In this document: positions 35,231-44,332 of the stretch, piece after piece
Layout: the number at the start of each line of letters is the position of its first letter
How positions within the stretch are numbered: position 1 is the first letter of the stretch
Assembly (NCBI RefSeq): GCF_030166655.1
Contig: NZ_CP126446.1
Location: 2,046,001 to 2,110,000, forward strand
Reading direction: 5' to 3'
DNA length: 64,000 bases
Origin: Pontibacillus chungwhensis
GTDB taxonomy: Bacteria > Bacillota > Bacilli > Bacillales > BH030062
Translations under genes and position numbers: made by a program
The notes under the pieces: generated by a model
The model's input: the letters and a program-made list of their open reading frames with translations, nothing else
Told to the model about the DNA's origin: nothing
The model's database searches: none

Positions 35231-35268
35231 AACCATACATTCATCATAAAGGTGGTGAATGTATGGTT
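35231..35268 (+). terminator. hairpin between lyase and secreted-protein genes
   Basis: 13-bp perfect stem AACCATACATTCA / TGAATGTATGGTT with a 12-nt loop and a weak T-tail (TCTTTATATTCT). It may be a partial terminator or a processing site that tunes expression within the cluster. Confidence 0.55.
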
Positions 35269-35304
35269 CTTTATATTCTAAAAAAAGAAGAAGGTGGTTA
35301 AGTT

Positions 35305-38085
35305 ATGGGAAATTGGGTGCCGCGAAGACTGATTGTATTGCTCGTCCATTTTGTCCTTTTTATAATCTTCTTATGTGTTATTCCTCAAAGTGGGTATGCT
35401 CAATCTACAATTACGATTACTTCACACCAAAATGGCGATGTTATTCCTATAGGGGTAACGAGGATTATAGGGTCTTATACACAAGTCTCAGACCTCGATG
35501 TAATCATTAATGGTATGGGGGAATACAAGGCCGAAATGTTGCCTGAGTCAACTGAAAAAGGTGAATGGTTCTATGATCTTGATACAACTACTCTTGATGG
35601 GGATATCGAAATCGTTGTAAAAGGAACCAGTACGATGACGAGATATTCAGCATGGTCGGAGCCGCTTATGCTTTCAGTTGATAATAAAAAGGCTAACCTA
35701 CCTACAGTATCGATCTTAACTCCTCAATCGGATACTACTCTAACCAAGAACACAAAAGTAACAGTTGATGCTTCAGGAAAAAATAATATAGAAGCCGTTT
35801 CAATCAGAGTGAATGGAGAAGAATGGCTCCCGACCAAAAAGCAAAATGGCGTTTATTCTTATCATCTAACCCTTCCTTCTGAAAGAGATCTTACGTACAG
35901 CATAGAAGCAAAAGCAGTGGATTCAGAGGGGAATACTGGAGTGAGTCGTACGGTATATCCGAGAACCGGGAATGGGCGATTGGTTTACACTAAAGTCGAG
36001 AAGCAAGATCGAGCCATGTGGATCTGGGAAAATGCTTCGTACAACTTAATTTACAACGAAGGATCACGCCACGTATTGGAAGCCTTCGCTAAAGATACTT
36101 CTACTTTTAACCAGGATGCTATAACAACTCTCTATTTAGGAGTAGATCGCTATTATGGGATCGATATGCTTGAGGATGAACGAGAGCGGGTTCGTGACTT
36201 TGTCTCTTGGGCCCATAAACAAGGATTTGCCGTTCATGCGCTTATAGCAGGTGGAACCAAACCACCTCATTTCGGAGCTTTTGAACAGTATCACAATACA
36301 GCCATAAGAGAGGTAGAAACCATTATTAACTATAACCTTGCATCTAATCAGGATGAACAATTTGATGGGATCAATATAGATATCGAACCTTATATTGCCT
36401 CAGAGTTTAAAACAGAAGCTCCGTCATTACAGATTCAATATTTAGATCTATTAGAAAAAATAATGCACATAAAGCAATCTGCTGATTCTAGTCTATTTAT
36501 TGGGGCAGCTATACCAAACTGGTATGATTCTTCGCCCTATGCTGAGAATATTACCTGGGGTCCTCGTTTGGAAAAAGGAAAGGAAGAGACCAAATGGTTA
36601 TCACAGCATATTCAAGATTTGCTCGATTATATATCCATTATGGATTATCGTGATTTTGCAGAAGGGTCAAATGGAATGATTGAGAAGGCACGTGGTGAAA
36701 TGGAGTATGCGGAGTCGATTCATAAGCCTTATTCCGTTGTCATTGGTGCTGAGACGAAAGATATTGCAGATGGAGGGGACCCAGAACTTATAACATTTAG
36801 AGAAGAAGGACGCACCTATATGGAGGAAGAACTTACGAAAGTATCAGAGGCTATGAATGGCTATTCTTCTTATGGTGGAATCGCCCTACATCATTATGAC
36901 ACCATAAGGGAATTACCTTCAGAATGGAGTGAATATGGAGTATTATGGAAGGCTCCACCAGATACAGAAGCTCCTTCAGAAGTCGAACGACAGCCGAATG
37001 CTACTGCTGAGAGCTATCAATCCATCGTGATAGATTATGGAAGAGCCTATGATAACTCAGAGATTGAACATTATAGGGTTTACCGTGGTAAAACCCGGGA
37101 TTTTACACCAGGGGATAACTTCATAGCCGGGACTAGCAGAGGTCTTTCCTTTGTCGATAAAGGCTTACTCTCAGATACAACGTATTATTACAAAGTAGCA
37201 GCGGTTGATGTAAATGGAAATCAAGGCCCTATATCTTCTGTGACCTCTGCTACCACGTCTACAACTTCACTAAAGCCATTAGCAATCAAGGAAGCCTCCA
37301 TCTCGTATTCAGATGGGAAAGGGCACATGAATCTAACTGTAATCGATTCAAGCACTGCTGATCCTATTGTAGCGACTATCAGCGGAAGGTATGAATATAT
37401 GAGCGGTAAAGTGGTAAGCGGAAAGACTGATGAAGAGGGTACTATTACGTTTTCGTCAGAAATGTTGCCGAGCGAGAATGGCAAGATCGGATTTAAAATC
37501 AATGCGATTACCGCTGACGGTTATTATTGGGCTTCCTCTTTGGATTCTCCGACACAATTAGTAACAACTTGGTCTTATGATATATTCATCCCTAAACAAG
37601 ATACCTATATTCGAAGTGATTCTTACGGGGATAATAACTATGGGAATGAACGTCTTTTAGAAGTAAAAGGGGTGGAAGAATCCATTCTGAATTACAATCG
37701 TCAATCTCTCATTCAGTTTAAAGAGGAAAAAGCCTTTCTTTCAGATGCTAATAGTTTAATTCTGAAATTTTATGTGGATCGTGATGTTGGGGATTCTCAG
37801 GTTTCTTCTGTTCCGATTTCGATTTATGGTGCTGTTAATCAAGAGTGGAACGAAGAAGATTTGACGTGGAATACACGACCAGATGCTGACCAGTTTGAAT
37901 ATTTAGGGGGGGTACTTGTATCAGGTAAAGGGTGGTACCAATTTGACCTAACCGAATGGGGACAGGGTTTTGCAGATGTTGACTCGGCAACGTTTCGACT
38001 ATCAGATGATCAACGCTCAGACCGTCTTGTGCCGATACACAGTAAAGAAAATACTTATGCCCCTTCGCTTGAATTTCATCGTTAG
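35305..38085 (+). CDS. secreted multidomain GH18-like / FN3 / DNRLRE (CBM96-like) protein
   Basis: This 926-residue exported protein has a signal peptide (about 1-33, ending GYAQ) and two Ig-like modules (about 35-130 and 135-220). A TIM-barrel glycosidase-like domain (about 230-545) has FDGINIDIEPY, with Glu361 in the GH18-like DGxxxDxE position. An FN3 domain (about 556-652), a linker module (655-750) and a C-terminal DNRLRE domain (about 757-926) follow. DNRLRE domains form carbohydrate-binding family CBM96, described from alginate-active enzymes. It could initiate breakdown or grip the polymer outside the cell. The enzyme activity is unproven. AAGGTGG lies 7 nt before the ATG. Confidence 0.8.
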   Translation: MGNWVPRRLIVLLVHFVLFIIFLCVIPQSGYAQSTITITSHQNGDVIPIGVTRIIGSYTQVSDLDVIINGMGEYKAEMLPESTEKGEWFYDLDTTTLDGDIEIVVKGTSTMTRYSAWSEPLMLSVDNKKANLPTVSILTPQSDTTLTKNTKVTVDASGKNNIEAVSIRVNGEEWLPTKKQNGVYSYHLTLPSERDLTYSIEAKAVDSEGNTGVSRTVYPRTGNGRLVYTKVEKQDRAMWIWENASYNLIYNEGSRHVLEAFAKDTSTFNQDAITTLYLGVDRYYGIDMLEDERERVRDFVSWAHKQGFAVHALIAGGTKPPHFGAFEQYHNTAIREVETIINYNLASNQDEQFDGINIDIEPYIASEFKTEAPSLQIQYLDLLEKIMHIKQSADSSLFIGAAIPNWYDSSPYAENITWGPRLEKGKEETKWLSQHIQDLLDYISIMDYRDFAEGSNGMIEKARGEMEYAESIHKPYSVVIGAETKDIADGGDPELITFREEGRTYMEEELTKVSEAMNGYSSYGGIALHHYDTIRELPSEWSEYGVLWKAPPDTEAPSEVERQPNATAESYQSIVIDYGRAYDNSEIEHYRVYRGKTRDFTPGDNFIAGTSRGLSFVDKGLLSDTTYYYKVAAVDVNGNQGPISSVTSATTSTTSLKPLAIKEASISYSDGKGHMNLTVIDSSTADPIVATISGRYEYMSGKVVSGKTDEEGTITFSSEMLPSENGKIGFKINAITADGYYWASSLDSPTQLVTTWSYDIFIPKQDTYIRSDSYGDNNYGNERLLEVKGVEESILNYNRQSLIQFKEEKAFLSDANSLILKFYVDRDVGDSQVSSVPISIYGAVNQEWNEEDLTWNTRPDADQFEYLGGVLVSGKGWYQFDLTEWGQGFADVDSATFRLSDDQRSDRLVPIHSKENTYAPSLEFHR

Positions 38086-38087
38086 AA

Positions 38088-38124
38088 AAAAAGGTTGCCT
38101 CAAAATAGTAGAGGCAACCTTTTT
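38088..38124. terminator. bidirectional terminator between secreted protein and response regulator
   Basis: 14-bp stem AAAAAGGTTGCCTC / GAGGCAACCTTTTT, with A/T tracts on both sides, at a convergent junction. Confidence 0.9.
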
Positions 38125-39175
38125 AATCGATTCCAAAACGCTTCCTGAACTGCGTAGGGGTATACCCTGTAGACTTTTTAAATGTTTTCGTAAAGTGAGG
38201 GTAATCCCCATAACCAACAGACTCCGCTATATCATAACTTTTGGACAGAGGATTCTTTAATAAAGTCTTCGCTTTCTCTATACGAAGTTTTGTTACATAG
38301 CATTTATAGCTCTCTCCCATTTCCTTCTTAAATTCCATGCTGAAATAAGAAGGGGACATCCCCACAATGGTTGCCACCTTCTGAAGGGTCAGAGCATGGT
38401 CAGCAAAATGAGTGTTTATATAGTCAACACCATTCAGAATTGTAGTCTTATGGCCAATGTTCCTTACCTGTTTTAAAAGAATCATCCATTCCTGGCAGTA
38501 CGTTAGGAAACGATTATGAAGCTCATCAGATCCGTATGGGAACGTTATTTCAGGAATGATGACATTTTTCATCTCTTTCACCCGTTTCTCAAGCGTACTT
38601 GATACATAAGTAACAAGGTCTTCATAGAAGCCCTTCATAGTAAGCTGTGTTGTATGTTTTTGCAGTAGGTAGGCATGAGTTTCTTTAACTTTGCTAACGA
38701 GTTCTTGTTCTTCAAGCATCCATATAAGATGACTAATATCTTCTGCTGTTAACGTGATGAAACTGAGCTGCTCTTGCCGTTCTGCCTTTGAAGGGGATTC
38801 TAGTTCGATTTCATTACGGACAGTTTCTAAGGCGGTTAGAAATAGTTCAGGTTTTATCGGTTTTAAAAGAAAGTCATTCACCCCATACCTGAGAGCTTGT
38901 TGGGCATAGGTGAATTCATCATACCCTGATAAGATCATAAATTTGATCTGCTGATTTAAGGATCTAGCTTTTTGAATAAAGTCTAACCCGTTTAGTTTAG
39001 GCATTCGAATGTCTGTGATAATTAGGTGAGGATGGTGCATTTGAACAAGCTCGAGCGCTTCCTCACCGTCTTTGGCTTCTCCGACAAGTTGAAATCCAGT
39101 GCTATGTTTTTTAAGTAAGGCTGATAGGCTTCTTTTAATTAATTTCTCATCATCTACTATTAACACCTTATACAT
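38123..39175 (-). CDS. response regulator, YesN/AraC type
   Basis: This 350-residue protein has a receiver domain (1-120, VLIVDDE, phospho-acceptor Asp55 in IITDIRMPKLNG, Lys in LLKPIKPE) and a linker. The C-terminal AraC-type double helix-turn-helix (about 245-350) has LTLQKVATIVGMSPSYFSMEFK and DIAESVGYGDYPHFTKTFK. With the adjacent YesM-type kinase it should switch on carbohydrate genes, most likely the divergent importer operon. The ATG at 39175 fits AAGGAGG best (7 nt); GTG and ATG codons just upstream are too close to it. Confidence 0.92.
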   Translation of the reverse strand: MYKVLIVDDEKLIKRSLSALLKKHSTGFQLVGEAKDGEEALELVQMHHPHLIITDIRMPKLNGLDFIQKARSLNQQIKFMILSGYDEFTYAQQALRYGVNDFLLKPIKPELFLTALETVRNEIELESPSKAERQEQLSFITLTAEDISHLIWMLEEQELVSKVKETHAYLLQKHTTQLTMKGFYEDLVTYVSSTLEKRVKEMKNVIIPEITFPYGSDELHNRFLTYCQEWMILLKQVRNIGHKTTILNGVDYINTHFADHALTLQKVATIVGMSPSYFSMEFKKEMGESYKCYVTKLRIEKAKTLLKNPLSKSYDIAESVGYGDYPHFTKTFKKSTGYTPTQFRKRFGID

Positions 39176-39187
39176 CATCACGCCTCC

Positions 39188-41029
39188 TTACTGTTCATTT
39201 GTGAGATAAGGCAAGTGAATGGTAACAACAGTGCCAGTTGAATCAGATTTGTGTATGAACAAACCATATGGATGACCAAATTCTGTGACGATCCTTTTAT
39301 GCACATTCATCATTCCAATTCTTCTCGTTGTCCTATATTCAAGAGAAGGCTCTTTATGGTGAGTGAACGCAGTGTTATAGATATCCAAGATTTCTGGTGA
39401 CATTCCTCTACCATGGTCTTCAATCGCTAAAAGATATCCCTCGTGGGTCTTAGCTCCTGTAATTCCTATAAAGGTCGGTTCTAGTGCATGCTCTTCATAG
39501 CCATGTAAGAAAGCATTCTCAATGAGAGGTTGAAGGGTTAAACGGGAGGTTTGAATGTCAGAAGTAAGTGAATCATCTACATCTATATAAACCTCTAAGT
39601 CCTCAAAACGCTCCAATTGAATATTGAAATAGGCTTTTATATGTTGTAGTTCTTCCCGAAGAGAGACTACTTTCTTCGTGTTGCTTACGTTATACCGAAA
39701 CATATCAGCAAGAGAGGTCGTCATACGGCTAATCTCCATCTGGTCCTCAATAATGGCGTAAGAATTAATAATTTCTAGCGTGTTGTATAAGAAGTGAGGG
39801 TTAATTTGAGATTGCATCGCTTGTAGCTCAGCTTCTTTTGTCTTAAGTAATAACTCTTGTTCTTTTAGTTTAGAAAGGCGAATCTCTTGAATGAGGGCTG
39901 AGAGCTTTTCAGTCATCTTGTAAAAACTAGTATATAACTCACTAATCTCATCATGGTGATACAAAGCTAAGGGACGTGGTTCTTGCTTTGGAAATTGCCC
40001 TGCAGAAACTTGTCTCATGAGGATCTGAAGGTGCTTCAGGGAATAGGTTAACGTAAAGGAAAAACCTCCAACAAAAAGGATGGCGAGACCTACTAGTGCT
40101 AGGCCAATCCAAATAGTGTAGTTTCTGAGATCCATCAGGTGACTCATCGTAGTTTCTAGAGGGACGCTTGCCACAATCGTCCAGTTCGGATCCTTTAGGG
40201 GTTCATACACCATTAATGTTTTCGGCTGATTTTTATTAATTATAAATGGCTGCTTGGATGTTAGATCATAGGTAAACGTTTCTCCTAACTCTTTCGAATC
40301 AGGATTGTAGAGAATGTTGTGGTCTTCATCGACTAACCAAATTTGATCAAAATGATCGTTTGTAATTTCATTTAGAATTGAAGCGGTTTGATTAAGGTGA
40401 AGGTCAATCACAAGTAAACCAATCGTATCGTACGTATTTTGGTCATATATTTTTTGGACAACTGTCAGAGTAGGGGTAGATTGATAGAACTCAAGTCCTA
40501 ACATTTCGTAGCTTTTATATTGTTCTTTTGTTCTCCATAACTCTTTATTTCTCTTCTCAATCCGCTTCATATCAATAAATTGTTTCACATTTGTATAGTT
40601 ATGTTCTTGATCCCCATTCCTACTGACTAACGACATTCCGAAAACATCAGAACGACCTTTAATAATTTGTCCAAGTGCTTCTTCTTGAACCTTCTTTGTT
40701 TCCACATACTGATCAAAACGTGTATGAGGCTCTTTGTTTGACTTCAAGTAATTTTGAATAGAAGCGTTGGTCAGAAGCGGAGTGGTGGCTTTCTTTAAAT
40801 CTGCTAAGTAAAAGGAAAGATATTCTTTTGTTTGTTTAAGCAATTGTTGACTGGACCTTACGGAATTGTCTTCTATCGTGCTAGTTGTTTTGTTATACCA
40901 AACGTAACCAAAGACAAGTAAAGGTGTGCAGACAAAGACGATAATGACCCATAGCAATTTCGTTTGAATCGACCTCTTATGGAAGAGATTTTTCAAAGGC
41001 AATTCATCCTTTACGTATGATTTACTCAT
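39188..41029 (-). CDS. sensor histidine kinase, YesM type
   Basis: This 613-residue membrane kinase has TM1 (about 23-45) and a large extracellular dCache-like sensor (46-303). TM2 (about 305-330), HAMP (330-385) and the His_kinase module with phospho-acceptor His412 in QINPHFLYNTLE follow, and then the HATPase domain (ENAFLHGYEEH, DHGRGMSP). This is the LytS/YesM class, often paired with a sugar ABC importer and YesN-type regulator, as here. The external domain probably detects an oligosaccharide or its complex with the binding protein. The start has only a weak ribosome binding site, which may keep levels low. Confidence 0.92.
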   Translation of the reverse strand: MSKSYVKDELPLKNLFHKRSIQTKLLWVIIVFVCTPLLVFGYVWYNKTTSTIEDNSVRSSQQLLKQTKEYLSFYLADLKKATTPLLTNASIQNYLKSNKEPHTRFDQYVETKKVQEEALGQIIKGRSDVFGMSLVSRNGDQEHNYTNVKQFIDMKRIEKRNKELWRTKEQYKSYEMLGLEFYQSTPTLTVVQKIYDQNTYDTIGLLVIDLHLNQTASILNEITNDHFDQIWLVDEDHNILYNPDSKELGETFTYDLTSKQPFIINKNQPKTLMVYEPLKDPNWTIVASVPLETTMSHLMDLRNYTIWIGLALVGLAILFVGGFSFTLTYSLKHLQILMRQVSAGQFPKQEPRPLALYHHDEISELYTSFYKMTEKLSALIQEIRLSKLKEQELLLKTKEAELQAMQSQINPHFLYNTLEIINSYAIIEDQMEISRMTTSLADMFRYNVSNTKKVVSLREELQHIKAYFNIQLERFEDLEVYIDVDDSLTSDIQTSRLTLQPLIENAFLHGYEEHALEPTFIGITGAKTHEGYLLAIEDHGRGMSPEILDIYNTAFTHHKEPSLEYRTTRRIGMMNVHKRIVTEFGHPYGLFIHKSDSTGTVVTIHLPYLTNEQ

Positions 41030-41074
41030 TTCTTAAGTCGTTGAAAAAAACACAACAAATCAAATCAATGCCCA

Positions 41075-41122
41075 TTCTGATTAGAGAGGACTAAGACTAT
41101 GATGATAGTGTAAGCGTTAACA
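41075..41122 (+). promoter_or_regulatory. importer promoter with cre overlapping the start region
   Basis: A -10 TATGAT (41098-41103) has a poor -35, as expected for an activator-dependent promoter. TGTAAGCGTTAACA at 41109-41122 matches the cre consensus at every core position and lies around +1, a classic CcpA repression position. Confidence 0.7.
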
Positions 41123-41139
41123 AAAAAGGGGGATACAGA

Positions 41140-42477
41140 ATGAATCGTTCATGTAAGCTTGGCCTATTTCTTTTATTTTCTATGGTTTTAACTTTAGGAC
41201 TTGTAGGTTGCAGTAATGAGTCTAGTTCAGACGGTAAAGATTCAGATGAAAAGGTAGAAATCACATTAGGCTATTATTCTTCAGGAAGTGCTGATGAGAA
41301 AATGGAAGAGCTTATTGATCAATTTGAAGAGAAACATCCAAATATAAAAGTGAAAACACAGAACGCTCCTTATTCGCAGTTCTTTCAGAAATTAGACACA
41401 CAGATTGCTGGGAATAACGCTCCTGATGTTTGGTTATCAGATGGCGTGCTTGTATCAAAGTATGCAGAGCGAGGAGCGGCTAAAGATGTATCAGAATGGA
41501 TTGAAAGAGATTTAAACAAAGATGAGTACTATGGACTCGACTTTAATAAAGATGCTAACGGAAAATATTTTGCGGTTCCTCAAGGGATTCAGATAGGAGC
41601 TCTTTTTTATAACAAGGATATGTTTGATGAAGCAGGTGTAGACTACCCGGATGATGATTGGTCGTGGGAAGATCTACAAGAAGCGGCTGCCAAGCTAACG
41701 ATTGATGCAGAAGGAAATCGTGCGACGGATTCTAAATTTAATGAGGATGCTGTAAACCAATACGGAATGACATTCTTTAATATTACAGAAGGTTGGATGC
41801 CTGTCCTTAAATCATTCGGTGGTGGCGTATTGGATGAGGAGTTAAAGAATTCTGTCATAGACTCTCCTGAGAATGAAGAAGCGGTTAAGTGGATGGTAGA
41901 AGGGATGGAAAAAGGAATCTTAACAGACCCTTCAGATTTACAAAGTTTCCAAAGTCCTATGTCTCCTTTCCCTAGTGGGACAGCAGCCATGAGAATTGGA
42001 ATCTACGCCCGCGTATTAGCAGCGAATGAGACAGGAATTAATTATGATGTCTCTGTATTACCAAAGGGTCCTGATGGTAAGCGATTTGCTCCTGTTATTG
42101 CAAACTCATGGATCGTAAATAACAATAGTTCAGATGCGAAAGCAGAAGCTGCCTGGGAATGGGTGAAATTCTGGGTTACAGAAGATGATGTTCAAAAGGA
42201 ATGGGCAGAATTAGGGGAAGCGGTACCGGTCAAAAAGTCCGTTGCGAATTCAGATTTATTCTTAAATTCTGGAGAGAACAAGATTAACAAGCAAGCCTTT
42301 TTAGATAGCTTTGAATTTGCCGGGACTCTTGATACAAATGCGGTTTGGTCAGAGTGGCTCCAAAAGTTTAACGATAACATTAACCGAGCATTTTTAAATG
42401 AAACAAGTGTTGAAGAGGCGTTAAAACAAGCTGACAAAGAAGTAACGAAAGTTTTGGAGGATTTTTATAAGAAATAA
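41140..42477 (+). CDS. sugar ABC importer substrate-binding lipoprotein (family 1)
   Basis: This 445-residue lipoprotein has a signal peptide and lipobox LVGC. The mature part is a family-1 extracellular solute-binding protein (ITLGYYSSGSADEKMEELIDQFEEKHPNIKV, NNAPDVWLSDG, FNITEGWMPVLKSFGGG, PLKP-like PFPSGTAAMRIG). It delivers an oligosaccharide to the two permeases encoded next. No ATPase is encoded nearby, so a shared MsmX-type ATPase elsewhere is expected, as is usual for such importers in Bacillus. AAGGGGG precedes the ATG by 7 nt. Confidence 0.92.
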   Translation: MNRSCKLGLFLLFSMVLTLGLVGCSNESSSDGKDSDEKVEITLGYYSSGSADEKMEELIDQFEEKHPNIKVKTQNAPYSQFFQKLDTQIAGNNAPDVWLSDGVLVSKYAERGAAKDVSEWIERDLNKDEYYGLDFNKDANGKYFAVPQGIQIGALFYNKDMFDEAGVDYPDDDWSWEDLQEAAAKLTIDAEGNRATDSKFNEDAVNQYGMTFFNITEGWMPVLKSFGGGVLDEELKNSVIDSPENEEAVKWMVEGMEKGILTDPSDLQSFQSPMSPFPSGTAAMRIGIYARVLAANETGINYDVSVLPKGPDGKRFAPVIANSWIVNNNSSDAKAEAAWEWVKFWVTEDDVQKEWAELGEAVPVKKSVANSDLFLNSGENKINKQAFLDSFEFAGTLDTNAVWSEWLQKFNDNINRAFLNETSVEEALKQADKEVTKVLEDFYKK

Positions 42478-42507
42478 TAAAAAATTATAGAAGAAAGTGT
42501 GTCCTAT

Positions 42508-43452
42508 ATGCCAAAACTTGCACGTAAAAAGAAAGATCTGAATGATCGTAAACGAAAGCTTTCAACAGAAGGGAGATGGGGATTCCTGATGGTATCCCCG
42601 TACCTTCTTCAGTTCTTGGTTTTCTTATTATTTCCTTTAGTCGCTTCCTTGTATTTTAGTTTCTCAAAATATGACATGTTGAATCCTCCTGAATGGATTG
42701 GTATAGAAAACTATACTACCCTTGTTCAAGACCCTGTGTTCCACAAAGCTCTTTGGAATACATTATATTTCACGCTTTTGTTTGTCCCTGCACAAACGAT
42801 TCTTGCTTTGCTCCTTGCTGTTGCTCTAAATCAGAGTTTAAAAGGATTGAAATTTTTTAGAATTGCCCATTTTATCCCTGTGATCTGCTCCTGGACTGTT
42901 GTTCTATACGTTGCAGATGCAATCCTAAACCCCAGGTTCGGTCTTGCTAATACAATCCTTTTAAAGTTAGGGGAGAAGCCCCAACAATGGTTGAGTGATG
43001 AGGCGCTAATTATACCGGTTCTTGTAGCTGTTGCGGTGTGGAAAGGCGTTGGTTATATGATGATCATCTTCTTAGCTGGGTTACAGAATGTCCCTGAGGA
43101 TTTATATGAGGCAGCTGAAATAGAAGGAGCAGGGATCTGGAAGAAATTCAGACATGTAACCGTTCCCTTGATATCAGGGACCACTTTTCTAGTCTTAGTC
43201 TTAACGACCATAACAACCTTTCAATCTTTCGAACAGATCTACGTTATGACTAGCCATTTAGGCGATGTAACATCGGCTGGAGGACCGAATAACGCCAGTA
43301 TGGTTCTTATGCTATATCTTTTCCAGCAAGGATTTTCGTTCCTGAAAATGGGCTATGCTTCTGCAATTGCGTGGGTGCTGTTTATCATTTTGTTCGGCAT
43401 TACAATGATTCAATTAAAGTTGCAAAATAAATGGGTGTATTATGAGAAATAG
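42508..43452 (+). CDS. sugar ABC importer permease (UgpA/LplB type)
   Basis: This 314-residue permease has six membrane segments and the EAA loop EAAEIEGAGIWKKFRHVTVPLI facing the ATPase. It is the first of a permease pair after the binding protein. The ATG at 42508 is taken as start because AGAAGAAAG lies at better spacing than for the GTG nine bases upstream. The N-terminal 30 residues are highly basic and cytoplasmic. Confidence 0.92.
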   Translation: MPKLARKKKDLNDRKRKLSTEGRWGFLMVSPYLLQFLVFLLFPLVASLYFSFSKYDMLNPPEWIGIENYTTLVQDPVFHKALWNTLYFTLLFVPAQTILALLLAVALNQSLKGLKFFRIAHFIPVICSWTVVLYVADAILNPRFGLANTILLKLGEKPQQWLSDEALIIPVLVAVAVWKGVGYMMIIFLAGLQNVPEDLYEAAEIEGAGIWKKFRHVTVPLISGTTFLVLVLTTITTFQSFEQIYVMTSHLGDVTSAGGPNNASMVLMLYLFQQGFSFLKMGYASAIAWVLFIILFGITMIQLKLQNKWVYYEK

Positions 43453-43475
43453 ACTGTAAGGTTGGGGTGTTCATA

Positions 43476-44303
43476 ATGTTTAGTCGATACAAAAAGAGAA
43501 AAGCCATAAGCTATATAGTCATTCTGTTTAGTTCTTTGATCATGCTGACTCCGCTTGTTAGTGCTGCACTTAATTCATTGAAGTCCTACAAACAATATAC
43601 CGCGATACCGGTGGAGTGGATTCCAAATCCATTCCAGTGGCAGAATTATATCGAAGTGTGGAAGATGACCTCCATGGATACGTATGCCTGGAACAGTCTT
43701 ATTGTAACCGTTCTCTCGGTTGCTGGGGCACTACTGTCTTGTTCCATGGTCGCTTATGCATTTGCTCGTTTAGATTTTCCTTTTAAGAACTCATTATTTG
43801 TTATGGTTCTAGGAACACTCATGATCCCACCCGTTGTCATGATCATTCCGCAATTTATGATCTTCAATCAAATGGGACTCGTCGATACGCTTGTTCCTCT
43901 GTGGATTCTAGAATGGTTAGCTCAGCCTTTTGGGGTCTTCTTGATGCGGCAAGCTTTTCTTTCGATACCAAAAGAATACGATGAGGCAGCTAAATTAGAT
44001 GGGTGTAATCCATTTCAAACATTTTGGAAAGTATATTTACCGATGTGCAAGCCACAATTAGCTACTTTAACGATTTTTACATTTATGACCAAATGGAATG
44101 AGATTATGGCTCCTGTCATTTATTTATCATCGGAGGATAAATTCACGTTACCAATCGGTATATTATCCATGTCTGGAGCATGGTTTGGTCAGGAACAATA
44201 TTTAGTTGCTGCCGCTCTTATGTCGTTATTACCTATACTAATTGTGTTTTTATTAGCTGAGAAATACTTTGTTAAAGGGGCAAGCTCTTCGGGACTCAAG
44301 TAA
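43476..44303 (+). CDS. sugar ABC importer permease (UgpE type)
   Basis: This 275-residue second permease has six membrane segments and the EAA motif DEAAKLDGCNPFQTFWKVYLP. It completes the heterodimeric channel. The ATG at 43476 is preferred; the GTG at 43467 lies inside the likely ribosome binding site AAGGTTGGGGTG. It is followed by a regulator gene after 29 bp, suggesting one transcript. Confidence 0.92.
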   Translation: MFSRYKKRKAISYIVILFSSLIMLTPLVSAALNSLKSYKQYTAIPVEWIPNPFQWQNYIEVWKMTSMDTYAWNSLIVTVLSVAGALLSCSMVAYAFARLDFPFKNSLFVMVLGTLMIPPVVMIIPQFMIFNQMGLVDTLVPLWILEWLAQPFGVFLMRQAFLSIPKEYDEAAKLDGCNPFQTFWKVYLPMCKPQLATLTIFTFMTKWNEIMAPVIYLSSEDKFTLPIGILSMSGAWFGQEQYLVAAALMSLLPILIVFLLAEKYFVKGASSSGLK

Positions 44304-44332
44304 GAAGTGCAGGAAAGGAAGAGGTGAACCTG

